In this document: piece after piece, positions 33,671-44,869 of the stretch
Numbering within the stretch: position 1 is the stretch's first letter
Layout of the letters: every line of letters begins with the position of its first letter
Assembly: GCF_032452875.1 (NCBI RefSeq)
Contig: NC_083869.1
Span: 123,758,001 to 123,822,000, forward strand
Reading direction: 5' to 3'
Source of the DNA: Bos javanicus
Taxonomy: Eukaryota; Chordata; Mammalia; Artiodactyla; Bovidae
Length of the DNA stretch: 64,000 bases
Notes under the pieces: generated by a model
The model's database searches: none
Seen by the model: the letters and a program-made list of their open reading frames with translations, nothing else
Told to the model about the DNA's origin: nothing
Translations under genes and position numbers: made by a program

Positions 33671-33785
33671 GTCATCACCTACTAGACCTTGGGTAAGTTA
33701 TCTCAATGTTACAAAGTGGGGGAAATAATAGGACTGTCCTCATAGTCAGATTATAAGAATGAAGTGCAACAATCATATCTGCCTG
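33671..33785 (+). mobile_element. MIR SINE fragment
   Basis: Contains 'agaccttgggtaagttatct' and 'tcctcatagtcagattataa' in plus order, immediately after the split MIR. Confidence 0.6.
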
Positions 33786-34424
33786 GTTCCTACATCACTC
33801 ACCTCCACCCCTTTTATTTCACTGGCCTTCAAACCCCCTATCTTAGTGCCATCATCCTTGGGACCCCTATACTTGAGGCTGGGGGGAGCAGAGACAATGG
33901 ATGTCCATGCCCCTGTCTCAGAGCAGACTAGGTAACCACAGTACTGGCGTTAGCTTGACACTTTACTAACTTCTCATAAAGCCAGTCTGTCAAAGGAACA
34001 AGAATGTCATCTCTAATTTCTCTGCTGCTTCATTTAAATGCAGCCATTGCCCACAGGCCTCCAGGTATTTAGAGAAACTACATAACAGTATTGTTCCTGT
34101 CTCATGTGCACATGGAATTATGCTCTCTCTGAAGCCCAGTGAGTGCTACACGCATTTATTTGAAAACCCAGGAGGGTCTTAGCTATGAGACAAGGTGGAG
34201 ACGCTGGCCCCATAGAATATCTGGATGGGCATGAATGGGCTTGGCGTCAGGAGCAGGCATTCCATGAGAACCACAGAAAGGCCTGGCAATTCTACACATC
34301 AAATGTTTCAGGGTCACACCCAGCACCTCATGTTGTCCTGGAGGTCTGAGTCAGTTGACATAGGACAGAGCCCCAGAGTCTGCAGACATAGCAACTGGTA
34401 ACCACAGTGTGAGGTCAACAAACT
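33786..34424. other. Single-copy DNA, no gene seen
   Basis: No repeat family or exon recognised. Confidence 0.4.
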
Positions 34425-34612
34425 AGCAACCAGTGTTTCCTGAGCACTTGCTATATTCCAGTCACTGCTTATCATCCCTGTTTAGAAGATGAGAAAGCTG
34501 AGACACAGAGAGGTGAAATTACCTGCCCGAGGTCCCACAGCTGGGACGTGGCAGAGTGGAATCTGAACCCAGACCACCAGGTTCCAGAGCCTGGTAGAGT
34601 CACTGTAATGAA
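34425..34612 (-). mobile_element. MIR SINE
   Basis: Contains 'gagcacttgctatattccag', 'gaaagctgagacacagagag' and 'gaggtcccacagctgggacg' in complement. Confidence 0.8.
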
Positions 34613-34679
34613 GTCCAGATCCCCCCCGCCAGCCTATCACAGAGGCAACTCCTCTCCCCAGTTTGTCTCCTTCTCATGT

Positions 34680-35170
34680 GTATCAGTTAGCATTTGCTGC
34701 GTAACAAACCATCTTAATATTTAGTGCTTAAAACTAAGCATGTACATTTCTAATAGTTCTGCCTGTCAGCAAGGCAGCTATTCCAGGCCAAGCTGGCCCG
34801 TATGGGACTGGATAGCTTCAGATGGCCTCAGCCAGCTGTATGGGCCTTCAATGGAACAGCTGAGAAGGCTGGGTCATCTGCCCACATTGTCTCTCATTCC
34901 CAGAAAGTCAATCTGAGCTTGCCCAAGGGTGGCAGTCACAGGTCTCCCAGCAGCAGGAAAGGGCGGGCCCCATGCACAGCATTTTTCAGATCCCTGCTTG
35001 TGTCATATTATTCATATCATTTTGAGCAGGTCACTGGGCCAGGCCCAGATTCAAGGTGGAGAACCAGATTCAACCTCCTGGCCAGAGGAGCAGCAGCACT
35101 GCATAGCAAAGGGCATACATTGCGGAGGGGGAGCTCGAGGAGTGTGAGCACACTGTGATCTGTCATGCCT
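34680..35170 (-). mobile_element. Old LTR-like (MaLR-type?) relic
   Basis: The opening 'tatcagttagcatttgctgc' plus 'gtaacaaaccatcttaatat' and 'agtgcttaaaactaagcatg' matches the complement of an old mammalian LTR-type repeat. The right half is too diverged to place with certainty. The overlapping frames here (118 and 72 residues) are not genes. Confidence 0.4.
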
Positions 35171-35174
35171 TGTC

Positions 35175-35320
35175 TCCAGCTACACCTGTTGCCACCTCCC
35201 TCAGCCTGTCTGCTGCTCCAGCTTTCCACACATGCTGTTCCCTCTGCTTGGGGTGCTCTTTCTTCAATTCCCCCTGATAAGATCTTTCAACATTCAGCTC
35301 AGGGACACAAGACTTCCCTG
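35175..35320 (+). mobile_element. L2 fragment
   Basis: Contains 'acacatgctgttccctctgc', 'ttggggtgctctttcttcaa' and 'caacattcagctcagggaca', typical L2 3' UTR phrases. Confidence 0.65.
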
Positions 35321-36164
35321 ACCACCCATCCACTCAAAGGGTAAACACATCCCCTTTGGTAGTCTGGGAACCCTGAGGTCAGAAGCAGCCTCTGCCAACC
35401 CCAGGGCCCAGCAAAGGCCAAGAATGAACAGCCAGGTTAATAACTGCCTTGGAGGCTGAGAAGGAGGAATGAAGGGGAAAAGAGAGGGAGAGAGGAAGTG
35501 AGGGAGGGCAGAGGGGGCAAATAAATGAACCTTGGGTAAAGGGGACAAGATGATCTAGGGTCAGATGCCAGGTCAGTGACCAGGCAGAGCCAGACCCAGG
35601 CCAGGTAGCAGCTGCCCAAAGACCCATCAACCCTGACATGGAAGAACCTGAGTTCAGGGTATATATCCTGGCAGGGGCTAGAGGGTGTAAAACATTTACT
35701 AGCTAATAACAAAGCTAATATCCACCGGCAAGAGTCCTGCCAAGTAGAAGGGCAGGTGCCTGAGGGGAGTAACAGCTCAAGGGCTTGATCTGGTCCCAGG
35801 TGAGGTCGGGGGAGCCTTCTTACAGAAGGTGACATTTGATGGGAGAATGAGGGATGCAATGAGGTAAGAAGTGGGCAAAGGTGTGGCAGGCAGAGGGGCA
35901 GCATGGACTCCTTTCCTGAGGTGGGAGGGGCAGGGCCTGTCCGAGGAACTGTATTAAGACCCCCAGGTAAGCACTCGGAAAGGGAAACAAGAGGGCTTTG
36001 TGTGAGGCTGGGAAAGTAGCCAGAGTCTGGGGTGGAGGCTTAGGTCCTTTTGGGAATCCTGCACAGCTTGAGGGTATCTATGGGGTGGGAGGAGGCACTG
36101 AGTCTCAGCCTTGGAAGGAGAGGGAGCAAAGCAGCAGCTCAGATGCTGAAATCCAGAACAATAG
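35321..36164. other. Mostly single-copy, with old-repeat remains
   Basis: A purine-rich run lies at about 35456-35525. 'agccttcttacagaaggtga' near 35812 resembles the recurrent unassigned ancient repeat. Minus-strand frames up to 155 residues have no domain. Confidence 0.4.
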
Positions 36165-36995
36165 GATAGGAGCAAATCCTCATGTGCCAAGTACTACTAA
36201 CGGTCAGGTTGGTGTACCTGTACTCGCTTAGATCAGATCAGATCAGATCAGTCACTCAGTCGTGTCCGACTCTTTGTGACCCCATGAATCGCAGTACGCC
36301 AAGCCTCTCTGTCCATCACCAACTCCCGGAGTTCACTCAAACTCACGTCCATCGAGTTGGTGATGCCATCCAGCCATCTCATCCTCTGTCGTCCCCTTCT
36401 CCTCCTGCCCCCAATCCCTCCCAGCATCAGTCTTTTCCAATGAGTCAACTCTTCGTATGAGGTGGCCAAAGTACTGGAGTTTCAGCTTTAGCATCATTCC
36501 TTCCAAAGAAATCCCAGGGCTGATCTCCTTCAGAATGGACTGGTTGGACCTCCTTGCAGTCCAAGGGACTCTCAAGAGTCTTCTTCAACACCACAGTTCA
36601 AAAGCATCAACTCTTTGGCACTCAGCCTTCTTCACAGTCCAATTCTCACATCCATACATGACCACAGGAAAAACCATAGCCTTGACTAGACGAACCTTTG
36701 TTGGCAAAGTAATGTCTCTGCTTTTGAATATGCTATCTAGGTTGGTCATCACTTTCCTTCCAAGGAGTAAACGTCTTTTCATTTCATGGCTCACATGTAC
36801 TCACTTAACCTGACAACAAATCAATGAGCTGCGATAGCCTATTGTTCCCATTTAACAGGTGAGAAAACTGAGGCACAGAGAAGCTTAGCAGCTTCACCAA
36901 GGTCACAAAGCTAAGCAAGTGATGATGCTGGACTTCAAACGCAGATCATGTCACTGCAAAGCTTGTGCTCTTACCCACTATCATCGCCTGCCTTG
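36165..36995 (-). mobile_element. MIR SINE split by BovB
   Basis: Left piece 36165-36230 ('cctcatgtgccaagtactac') and right piece 36808-36995 ('tgaggcacagagaagcttag', 'ccaaggtcacaaagctaagc') are consecutive in a complement MIR. The 565-bp BovB lies between them. Confidence 0.8.
36231..36795 (-). mobile_element. BovB (RTE) LINE 3' part with target-site duplication
   Basis: Complement BovB starting with the (GATCA)n 3' tail at 36231-36251 and running to 'ccaaggagtaaacgtctttt'. The flanks 'tgtactcgctta' (36219-36230) and 'tgtactcactta' (36796-36807) are a 12-bp duplication with one mismatch. On the minus strand the frame at 36585-36794 corresponds to the C-terminal region after the reverse transcriptase. 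It is 5' truncated and inactive. Confidence 0.95.
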
Positions 36996-37009
36996 TTATT
37001 AGACAGTCA

Positions 37010-38135
37010 TTCAACAAGCATTCATTAGTCACCTAGTGCGTGCAGACACTGCCCTTGGTGCTAAGGGTATGCCGGGGACAAGAGAGACCTGGTCTTGGTC
37101 TCTTGGCGTGGATACTCTACCTGGACAAAGAAATAGGGCAGCAAATATTAGTAAAACAGGCTATGAGGCAAAAAAGGAAGGGCAATGCAACAGAAGGAAC
37201 GGCTGGGTAGGAGATGGGGACAAAGTTGGGTAGGTGATTGGATAGTTCCTGGAGGTGACATTTGTCCTAAGACCTCAGTGCTATGAGGGGATGAGGAAGA
37301 AGAGAGCCTCCCAGGGAGAGGAAACAGCAAGGGCAAAAGCCCTGAGGCAGGAGCGAGTTGCATGTATTTGAAAAACTGAAAAAAAAAAAAATGTCAGTGT
37401 GGTGGAAATACGGTAAGTGAGGGGCAGAGGGCAGAAGATAAGGTCTAAGGGGCAGGCAGGGAAGATCTGGCTGGGCCTCGAGGGCCATATGTGCTGCTGA
37501 CCTCTGGCGCCCTCCAGATTCCCCCTCACCATCTCCCCCGCTCTATGCCTGGGAAACTAATCTGCAGGGATGGCACCTATGCCCTCCTGGCCTTTGGCTT
37601 CTGTTGGGTCCTGGAGGCAGCAGAGGAGACCAGGGTCAGGAGGAAGAAGGTCCAGAATTCATTCGTGGCTTGTGCTGCTGGCCATATCTGTCAATGGCTG
37701 CATCTCTCTCCTGCCATTCCAGCTCCAACAGGCAGCCCCTCTCCCAGGCTCTCTCTGCACTCTGAGAACTGCCCCACCTTTGGTCTCATCAGGACTGAGA
37801 TGGACACAGCTCCCAACTCTTGCTCATCCCCAGGCGCCCCATCATCCCTGGTTCATCTCCTGTATCCTGTCTACACCTTGGAGAATCATTCCTTTTTCAA
37901 ACTCTTCAGTTACCCTCCCCCACTGGTCATTTGCTCCCTGCAAAGACTATACTTGATTCTCCATAATGAGTTCAGATTTTATGTGAAGTCAAATGGAGAA
38001 GCCACTGGTCAGGGGAGGGACTTATTCTGACTCACATTTTAGAAAGATTCCCCTCTGGCTGCTGTGGAAATGGACAAGAAGAGGAGGCAGGGGTGGATGG
38101 GGGACACATTAGGGTCCAGGCAGGTCTAATGAAGT
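37010..38135 (+). mobile_element. Ancient mammalian repeat, family not assigned, split
   Basis: Left part 37010-37491 runs 'tcaacaagcattcattagtc', 'ttcctggaggtgacatttgt', 'ggcaaaagccctgaggcagg', 'ctgggcctcgagggccatat'. Right part 37966-38135 continues with 'gagttcagattttatgtgaa', 'ttttagaaagattcccctct', 'ggctgctgtggaaatggaca'. The order is that of one old repeat interrupted by about 474 bp of foreign sequence. Confidence 0.6.
37492..37965. mobile_element. Unidentified insertion within an ancient repeat
   Basis: This block interrupts the ancient repeat. It is GC-rich with 'aactcttgctcatccccagg' and 'ttcaaactcttcagttaccc'. I do not recognise the family. Possible flanking duplication 'ccatatg' (left) and 'ccataatg' (right) is weak. 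The 179-residue plus frame spans it and enters the flanking repeat. Confidence 0.4.
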
Positions 38136-38754
38136 TGGTCCTAAGTGGACACATCAGAGACAGAATCCAGCCCAGGCTGGACAGCTGCAACATCTTCAGA
38201 ACTCATGGTTCCCACACTCCTTGTCTAGAGTCCTGAACTCCCCAGTGAAGGGGAACTGGAGGGTGCAGAACCAAGGACCCCCTGCTGAGTCTGGAGCAGG
38301 GTCAGAGGAGCTCAGTGTGGGAGGGGCCCCTGGGGACAGCACTCTAGGATTTAAGAAGAAAGGACAGGTGTAGGGGTACCAATGGGAGCCAGGAGCTGCT
38401 CTGGGCCCTGGGGAAAAGCTGCCTTGAGTTGGGACATCAGGAAGCCCATACACTCCTGCAGCTCTGGGCAAGGGAGCATTAAGGCACTAAACCAGAAGCC
38501 ATAAGTCTCATCTTTTCTCTCCATCTAATTGTTTCAGTCTGGGGAAGGGGAGACAGCATGGGGCAGGGAAGTGATGCAACTGATCCTCCATCATCTCTTA
38601 ACAAGCAGAACTGAGATGCATTTCACTCCACAAAGGTCCCTGCCCCTGCCCTGCATCTTTCCCTCTAGGTTCCACCCCTGGAGGACAGGAAATGGAAGGT
38701 TAGGTGGTGTAAAAGCCAGGAAATTTGAGATTCTTTTCCCAATTGGACAGTTTT
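38136..38754. other. Single-copy DNA, no gene seen
   Basis: No recognised repeat or exon; frames of about 100 residues lack domains. Confidence 0.4.
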
Positions 38755-38915
38755 GTGTTTCAGAGGGATTAGCTGTGGGGCACTGGGCAAGTCATTTAAT
38801 CTCCATAAGCCTTACATACCTCATCTGGGAAATAGGCTAACACCTATATCACAGGGCTGGTGTGAGCCCCAAGGGAAGTAACCCAAGTGCTGTGCTTGGC
38901 CCTCAGCACAGGCTC
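38755..38915 (+). mobile_element. MIR SINE
   Basis: Contains 'cactgggcaagtcatttaat', 'ttacatacctcatctgggaa' and 'tatcacagggctggtgtgag' in plus order. Confidence 0.75.
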
Positions 38916-39849
38916 CACGTGGGTAAGCCCCATCCCCACCACAGAGACCTTGGCACCAAGGATGCTCCTAGAAGGCAGCCCCTGAGTCACTCTGCCTTTA
39001 ACATCCCCACATCTCTCTCACACCCCCATTTGGAAGGTCAAGGCCCTGGGTGGATGGTCACCAAGGTCCTTTTCAGCTTGGATAGTGTGGGGCCCCTTAT
39101 TTCTTTCCTGAGCAAGAACCTCACAGTCCAAGCATTAACCCCTGCACCTCCCAGCCACCGGAGCCTGTCGAGAGGCATTCAGGAGACCCTGAAACCTCCC
39201 TGCTGAGCCCCTACACCTGCAGGCTGGGGAAGAGACCTCCCACTAAGTAAGAACGTCTGGGTCCTGGGCCCACAGGGAGGCCCCCTTTCCGCTGAGGTTG
39301 TGTGTCTGTTGGCAGAAGGGAGCAGAAACCATGGAGATGCACCCTGGGGCCCCAGGCACGCCTGGGAGCCGGGCGCTCACCTGGAGACCCAGGAATAGAC
39401 ATTCTAGGCTCCCGGGTGAGCACTGGGCGGGCTGTAGCAGCTCCAGCTCTGCAGCCTGTCAGCACCGGGAATAATTAGAATCCTAAAAAAGCCTCATTAT
39501 TTCTCCCAGGGCCGAGGCGCCCTTTGGAAAAAGGGATGCTTCCTGCCAGATCATCCCCTGAATGTGCGTTTGTCACAGGCTATTGTGTAAACCCACGTTT
39601 GGCCCATTTGAAAAGATGTGATTTATCCACTTGACTGGCCTTAACTCCAAACCCTCGAAATGTGGCCGTTATTAGGAACCCAGAGAGAAGCCATGAAACA
39701 TGACCCAGCGAGCCTGGTGAAGTCAGCCCCTGAGCCCTGAGCCCCTCGTTCTGCACAGAACTGGAAGGGAGGAGCTGGGGATGCTCCAGGACACGGTCAG
39801 TCCTCAAGGAGAGAACCTGGGATGCAGATAAAGGCCCAGCATCAGGTCC
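38916..39849. other. Single-copy DNA, AT-rich island at 39465-39625
   Basis: No gene was recognised. The block 39465-39625 is AT-rich, repeat-free and holds homeodomain-like 'aataatta' and 'gatttatcc' words, so it could be a conserved non-coding element (inference). Confidence 0.35.
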
Positions 39850-40440
39850 TCTCCTGCCACCAGGTTTGCTGAGGCCCTACTGTGTGCCTGCCCGCACAGG
39901 GGTGGAGGTGCAGCAGCAAACAGACGAGGTCCCTGTCCCCAGGAGCTGGAGTGGGGAGGCAGGAAGGAGCAGGTAAACCACCATCCACAAGAGCATCCCA
40001 GGTGGCAGAGGTGCTGGAAGAAAGTGACCAGGGTGACGATATACCAGCTGGCTCAGGGGCGGGGGAGGGACAGTGCCCATGAAATGGGCGGGTCAGAGAA
40101 GGCCTTTCTGAGACAGGGAATCTGAGCTGAACCGAGGAAGGAAGACAGAGTGGTTAGTTCTGCCTGCGGGGGAGGGGAAGGCTCTAGGGAGGAACAGACA
40201 CACCTCACCTAATCTTGATGCATGCTTAGAATTGCTCCAGGTGGGAGGGAGGAGGAGAATCCAGACAAGGAGACAGGAGCAAAGGCCCAGAGCAGTGCAA
40301 GTTCACAATAGGTTGGAGAAATGATTATTGCAGCCAGAAGTGGGGCTGCAAGTGTCCTGGGGGCTGCATGAGACAGACCTGAAATCATGCTGAAGAGATA
40401 AGATGCTATCCTGAGACAAGGGACTCTCCAGACATGTTTA
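39850..40440 (+). mobile_element. Ancient mammalian repeat, family not assigned
   Basis: Contains 'aggccctactgtgtgcctgc', 'acgaggtccctgtccccagg', 'agaaggcctttctgagacag' and 'gagcaaaggcccagagcagt', the ordered landmarks of the recurrent old repeat. Confidence 0.55.
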
Positions 40441-41510
40441 TCAGCGAGTGAGTCACACTTCTGAAGAGGACACACTGTGGCTGTTCTAAGGCCCCTTCCA
40501 GCTCTAAATCTCCGTGAGCCAGAGCAGCAAAGGCTGTTGACTTTAGTTGAATGAACACTGAATGTTAATAGACTTGTACTCAAATAGCCTTGAGTGTCTG
40601 GGGTTCACAGAGACCAGGGCCTCAGTAACCAAGGCTCCCTCACATGGGGACCTCACACAGATGGATAGCCAAGGGCAGGGGCTCCCACCATCCTTCTAAC
40701 AGCCTCTTCACTCAGCTCTGCTGCCCAGAAGGGCCAGCAGCACCCAGGCCTCCCAACGCTCATCACTCCAGCCCCCTCTGGAGCAGCCTGGGAAGATCAG
40801 CCCCAAATAACCAGCCCTGAACCAGGTCAGCCTCCCTCCCCTTCTATTTTAGATCAACCCAGCCAGGCTTCCCTGGGGGAGCAACAGACTGTCGTTCTCT
40901 CCCAGGCTCACTAAATTGGTCAGACCCTGTGACTGTCCCAGCAGGCAACGGAAGGAAAAGTTTTCCAGAACTTCAGGCCCTTTGATGGAGAAAGTCTGCT
41001 TAATAAACAATGCAGGGGTGCCTCTGCTTCCCGAGACTGACGCTGAGTGATGAAGGCGTCTGTCCCAGTTCCCCCAGCAAAGCAGAGCTTCTGAGTGCTC
41101 CAGCGGAGGTGAGGAAAAGGCTTGACCTAAAGATGAGGCAGGAAAGGCAGGAGGACTCAGGTGCAGAGAGGCTGAAGGCACCAGGATAGGCAGGGGTGGT
41201 GCTGCTTCAGGTAAGGATGCAACTCAGTAGTTAGTAATTATGAGCATGGGCTCCACGCTCAGATCTTGATAAAAGACCCATAAGTGGGTATGACACAGGG
41301 TCAGAAACCCAGCCCATCCTTTCTTCCAAACGACCAGATGCATTTGGAGATGACAAGGTGGGAGACACCATCTTACAGCAGTCCAAAGGAAAGAGAGTTC
41401 CTTCCCTGCCCAACATGCAGTCATACAAGTCTAGGGAAGAGCTGATTGGCCTGACTTGAGCCATGTGCTTATCCCTGCACCAGTCATAGTAGGCAATTGG
41501 TTGAAATACT
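40441..41510. other. Single-copy DNA, no gene seen
   Basis: A short MIR3-like phrase 'cccttccagctctaaatctc' lies near 40493. No exon was recognised. Confidence 0.4.
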
Positions 41511-41516
41511 GTGATT

Positions 41517-41692
41517 CAGTCAGTTCAGTTCAGTCGCTCAGTCATGTCTGACTCTTTGTGACACCATGGACTGCAGCATGCCAGGCTTCCATGTCCATCA
41601 CCAACTCCCAGAGTTTACCCAAACTCATGTCCATTGAGTCAGTGATGCCATCCAACCATCTCATCCTTTGTCGTCCCCTTCTCCTCCCACCC
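41517..41692 (-). mobile_element. BovB (RTE) LINE 3' end, short, with target-site duplication
   Basis: Complement of the last 170 bp of BovB, from 'cagtcagttcagttcagtcg' to 'ctcctcccacc'. The direct repeat GTGATT at 41511-41516 and 41693-41698 brackets it. Confidence 0.88.
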
Positions 41693-41713
41693 GTGATTGG
41701 TCACTTCTAAATC

Positions 41714-41715
<2 letters not shown>

Positions 41716-41747
<32 letters not shown>
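41716..41747. repeat. (TG)16 microsatellite
   Basis: Sixteen uninterrupted TG units at the 3' side of the adjacent minus-strand SINE, a common position for SINE-tail-derived dinucleotide repeats. Likely length-polymorphic. Confidence 0.97.
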
Positions 41748-41749
<2 letters not shown>

Positions 41750-41870
41750 TCATTCGGTTGTGTCCAACTCTTTGCAACCCCATGGACTGTAGCTCTCCAG
41801 GCTCCTCTGACCATGGAATTCCCCAGGCAAGATTACTGGAATGGGTTGTCATTCCCTTCTCTATCTAGAC
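41748..41870 (-). mobile_element. Bov-tA/BovA SINE fragment
   Basis: Complement of the BovB-derived SINE tail ('tcggttgtgtccaactcttt', 'caggcaagattactggaatg') without a tRNA-derived head, so it is 5' truncated. Confidence 0.85.
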
Positions 41871-42009
41871 CACATGCTCACTCCTATTTTGGGAGAAAGG
41901 TGGTTGATTGACCACCAGTCATAGAACCTCAGAAGATTGGGGAAGGGCAAACAAGAAGGAAATGAATGGTTGTTAGCAGAAGAATGGAGAGGGGAGGGGG
42001 TGTTGCTGG

Positions 42010-44065
42010 GCATTTGACTGGGTATTCAAATCCTTTAATGATCTGCCCCAGGCTTCCTGTCCAGCCCCTTCCAGACACATCCCTCCTGCACTCTGTATTC
42101 ATCTGGATATTTGCAGGGTCTTCATGCCACACTCATGGAGTGTGAAATCAAGTGGGCCTTAGGAAGCATCATTACGAACAAAGCTAGTGGAGGCAATGGA
42201 ATTCCAGCTGAGCTATTTCAAATCCTAAAAGATGATGCTGTGAAAGTGCTGCACTCAATATGTCAGCAAATTTGGAAATCTCAGCAGTGGCCACAGGACT
42301 GTAAAAGGTCAGTTTTCATTCCAATCCCAAAGAAAGGCAATGCCAAAGAATGCTCAAACTACTGCACAATTGCACTCATCTCACATGCTAGTAAAGTAAT
42401 GCTCAAAATTCTCTAAACAAGGCTTCAATAGTACGTGAACTGTGAACTTCCAGATGTTCAAGCTGGATTTAGAAAAAGCAGAGGAACCAAGATCAAATTG
42501 CCAATGTTCATTGAATTATTGAAAAACCAAAAGAGTTCCAGAAAAACATCTATTTCTGCTTTATTGACTGTGCCAAAGCCTTTGACTGCATGGATCACAA
42601 CAAAATGTGGAAAATTCTGAAAGAGATGGGAATACCAGACCACCTGACCTGCCTCCTGAGAAATCTGTATGCAGGTCAAGAAGCAACAGTTAGAACCAGA
42701 CATGGAATGAAACAATGGCCTGGTTTCAAATTGGGAAAGGAGTACGTCAAGGCTGTATAACTGTCACCCTGCTTATTTAACTTACAGAGTACATCATGTG
42801 AAATGCCAGGCTGGATGAGTTACAAGCTGGAATCAAGATAGCCAGGAGAAATATCAATAACTTCAGATATGCAGATGACACCACCCTTATGGCAGAAAGT
42901 GAAGAGGAACTAAAGAACCTCTTGATGAAAGTGAAAGAGGAGAGTGAAAAAGTTGGCTTAAAACTCAACATTCAAAAAACAAAGATCATGGCATCCAGTC
43001 CCATCCCTTCATAACAAATAGATGGAGAAATGATGGAAACAGTGGCAGTTTTTTGGGAGGTTGGAGGAAGGGGGACTCCAAAGTCACTGTGGACAGTGAC
43101 TGCAGCCATGATATTGAAAGACACTTACTGCTTGGAAGAAAAGCTATGACAAACCTAGACAGCATATTAAAAAGTAGAGACATCATTTTGCCCAAAATGT
43201 CCATATAATCCAAGCTATGGTTTTTCCAATAGTAATGTACAGATGTGAGAGTTGGACCATAAACGAGGCTGAGCACTGAAGAATTGATGCTTTTGAACTG
43301 TGGTGTTGGAGAAGACTCTTGAGAACCCATTGGACTACAAGGAAATCAAACCAGTCAATCCTAAAGGAAATCAATCCTGAATATTTATTGGGAGGACTGA
43401 TGCTGAAGCTGAGGTTCCAATACTTCAGCCAACTGATGTAAAGAGCTGACTCATTGAAAAAGACCCTGATGCTGGGAAAGACTGAAGGCAGGAAGAGAAG
43501 GGGACAACAGAGGATGAGATGGTTGGATGGCATCACCAACTCTATGGACAAGAGTTTGATCAAGCTCTGGGAGATGGTAAAGGACAGGGAAGCCTGGTGT
43601 GCTGCAGTCCATGGGATCACAAAGAGTTGGACAGGACTGAGGATTGAACAACAGCATGCCACACTCTATCAACTTACCTCCATGCCTCTCCCACTTGTTC
43701 CCTCTGCCTCTGATGGCTTCCCTTCTACCAGCTGAACAGCGAACACTGTCACTTGTTTAAGTTTTAGATGTCACCTTCTCTGCTAAACCTCCAGTCCTGC
43801 CTCTTAAAATACTGTGCTGCATTCCCACCACACCCTGTAAAACTGTAACGATGCTCATAATGATGGCAATGACCACAAAGATGATGATGAAGGTGGGAAG
43901 GAGTAGGAGGAGGGAGAGGTGATCTCTCCTCCTTGGTCTGCCTCTGTTCACACTCCTATCTGACTTGAGAACAGAGATTTATTCTCTGTTTACCTCGTGC
44001 CTTGCGCATCACCAGGCACATGGTAACCATCAGTGGATGTCTTTGAAATGAATCAGTTAATGAAT
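42010..44065 (+). mobile_element. L2 LINE 3' end split by BovB
   Basis: Left piece (42010-42134) and right piece (43667-44065) read in L2 3' UTR order: 'cttcctgtccagccccttcc', then 'cccacttgttccctctgcct', 'tagatgtcaccttctctgct', and terminal 'gcatcaccaggcacatggta'. The BovB copy at 42135-43654 sits between them. A short A/T-G rich patch at 43850-43910 is of uncertain origin. Confidence 0.65.
42135..43654 (+). pseudogene. BovB (RTE) reverse-transcriptase pseudogene with 3' end
   Basis: This is a 5'-truncated BovB copy covering the reverse-transcriptase domain and 3' region. Visible blocks in order are the N-terminal finger region (frame 42111-42416, with VFIPIPKKG), a DCAKAFD-like block near 42565 reached only after a frameshift, and the catalytic YADD at 42868-42879 in a further segment, followed by LKLNIQKTK near 42960. 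At least one stop (42414-42416), frameshifts and a decayed GVRQGC-equivalent block near 42740 make it inactive. The 12-bp repeat CATGCCACACTC at 42123-42134 and 43655-43666 flanks it. It lies inside an L2. Confidence 0.95.
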
Positions 44066-44869
44066 TGCAGTTATGGGCAGAACTGGTCTTTTGCACACCT
44101 GGAGGGACAGCTGCTCTCCATGTGCTGTGGGTTAAGGTGCTTGGGAGAGATATCCTTGTCCCAGAGTATATTCCCAAAAGACATCCTGGAGAAGTCTCTT
44201 CTCTCTGACCTTGCTTTTCTTGTCTGTGAAGTTAAGGGCTGAACTCCTTGACGTTTAGCTCTGGTTCTAGTCCTGTGAGTCATGAAACAGGAACAGCCTT
44301 GGGAAACAGGGAAACATAGGGCCAACCTGGGGGCCCTGCACATTTGGGAGGGCCTTGGGAGACTGCCTTCTGGACAGCATAGAGAAACAGGCCAAGATAA
44401 GAAAAGTTTCCAAGTGCAAGAAAGAAATTCAGTGAAATATTAGAATACTGTTAGATATTTCCAAAACTCAAAAAAAAAAAGAGTTTTGAATCTTGAATTA
44501 GCCTTTGCATTTTAATAGGGAAATTTAAACTTGTCTTTGAAAATACAATAAAAGATCACCAACACAAACTGGGCATAATTTTAAGGAGGGAAAAAATATT
44601 TTGCTAAACCAGTTGATATTATAAAGAGGACTGGAAGTGAGAGAGCATTTGCCTCACTAAAATTAGCAAATTGTCTTCCAGCCTCTTATTCACAAATGCT
44701 TGGGTCTGATAAGAACCTCAGGATCCTCTCACTGGACTCCTCTTTCATCCTGCTTGTGTAATCTGTACCCAGATGAGCGCTCAGAAACAGGTAACACTTA
44801 TAAAGGACCTTCTCTATGCTAACACCCGGGCTAAACACTTAATCCGTGCAATTCTTTTCCTGTTTCTCT
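44066..44869. other. Mostly single-copy DNA
   Basis: A MIR3-like phrase occurs near 44200-44280. An A11-loop hairpin (arms 44462-44469 and 44481-44488) lies in an AT-rich stretch. No gene was recognised. Confidence 0.4.

Noticed and set aside
37491..38030. 179-residue plus-strand frame
   Set aside because: It spans an insertion boundary and ends inside the resumed ancient repeat.
39300..39470. Possible CpG island
   Set aside because: GC-rich, but CpG dinucleotides are too sparse by eye and no promoter-like context is visible.
39985..40011. CTCF-like 'cccaggtggcag'
   Set aside because: The 5' part of the core does not fit (three mismatches in the first three positions).
44462..44488. Hairpin with A11 loop as a terminator
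   Set aside because: Eight-bp arms around a poly-A in AT-rich mammalian DNA; intrinsic terminators of the bacterial type are not relevant here.
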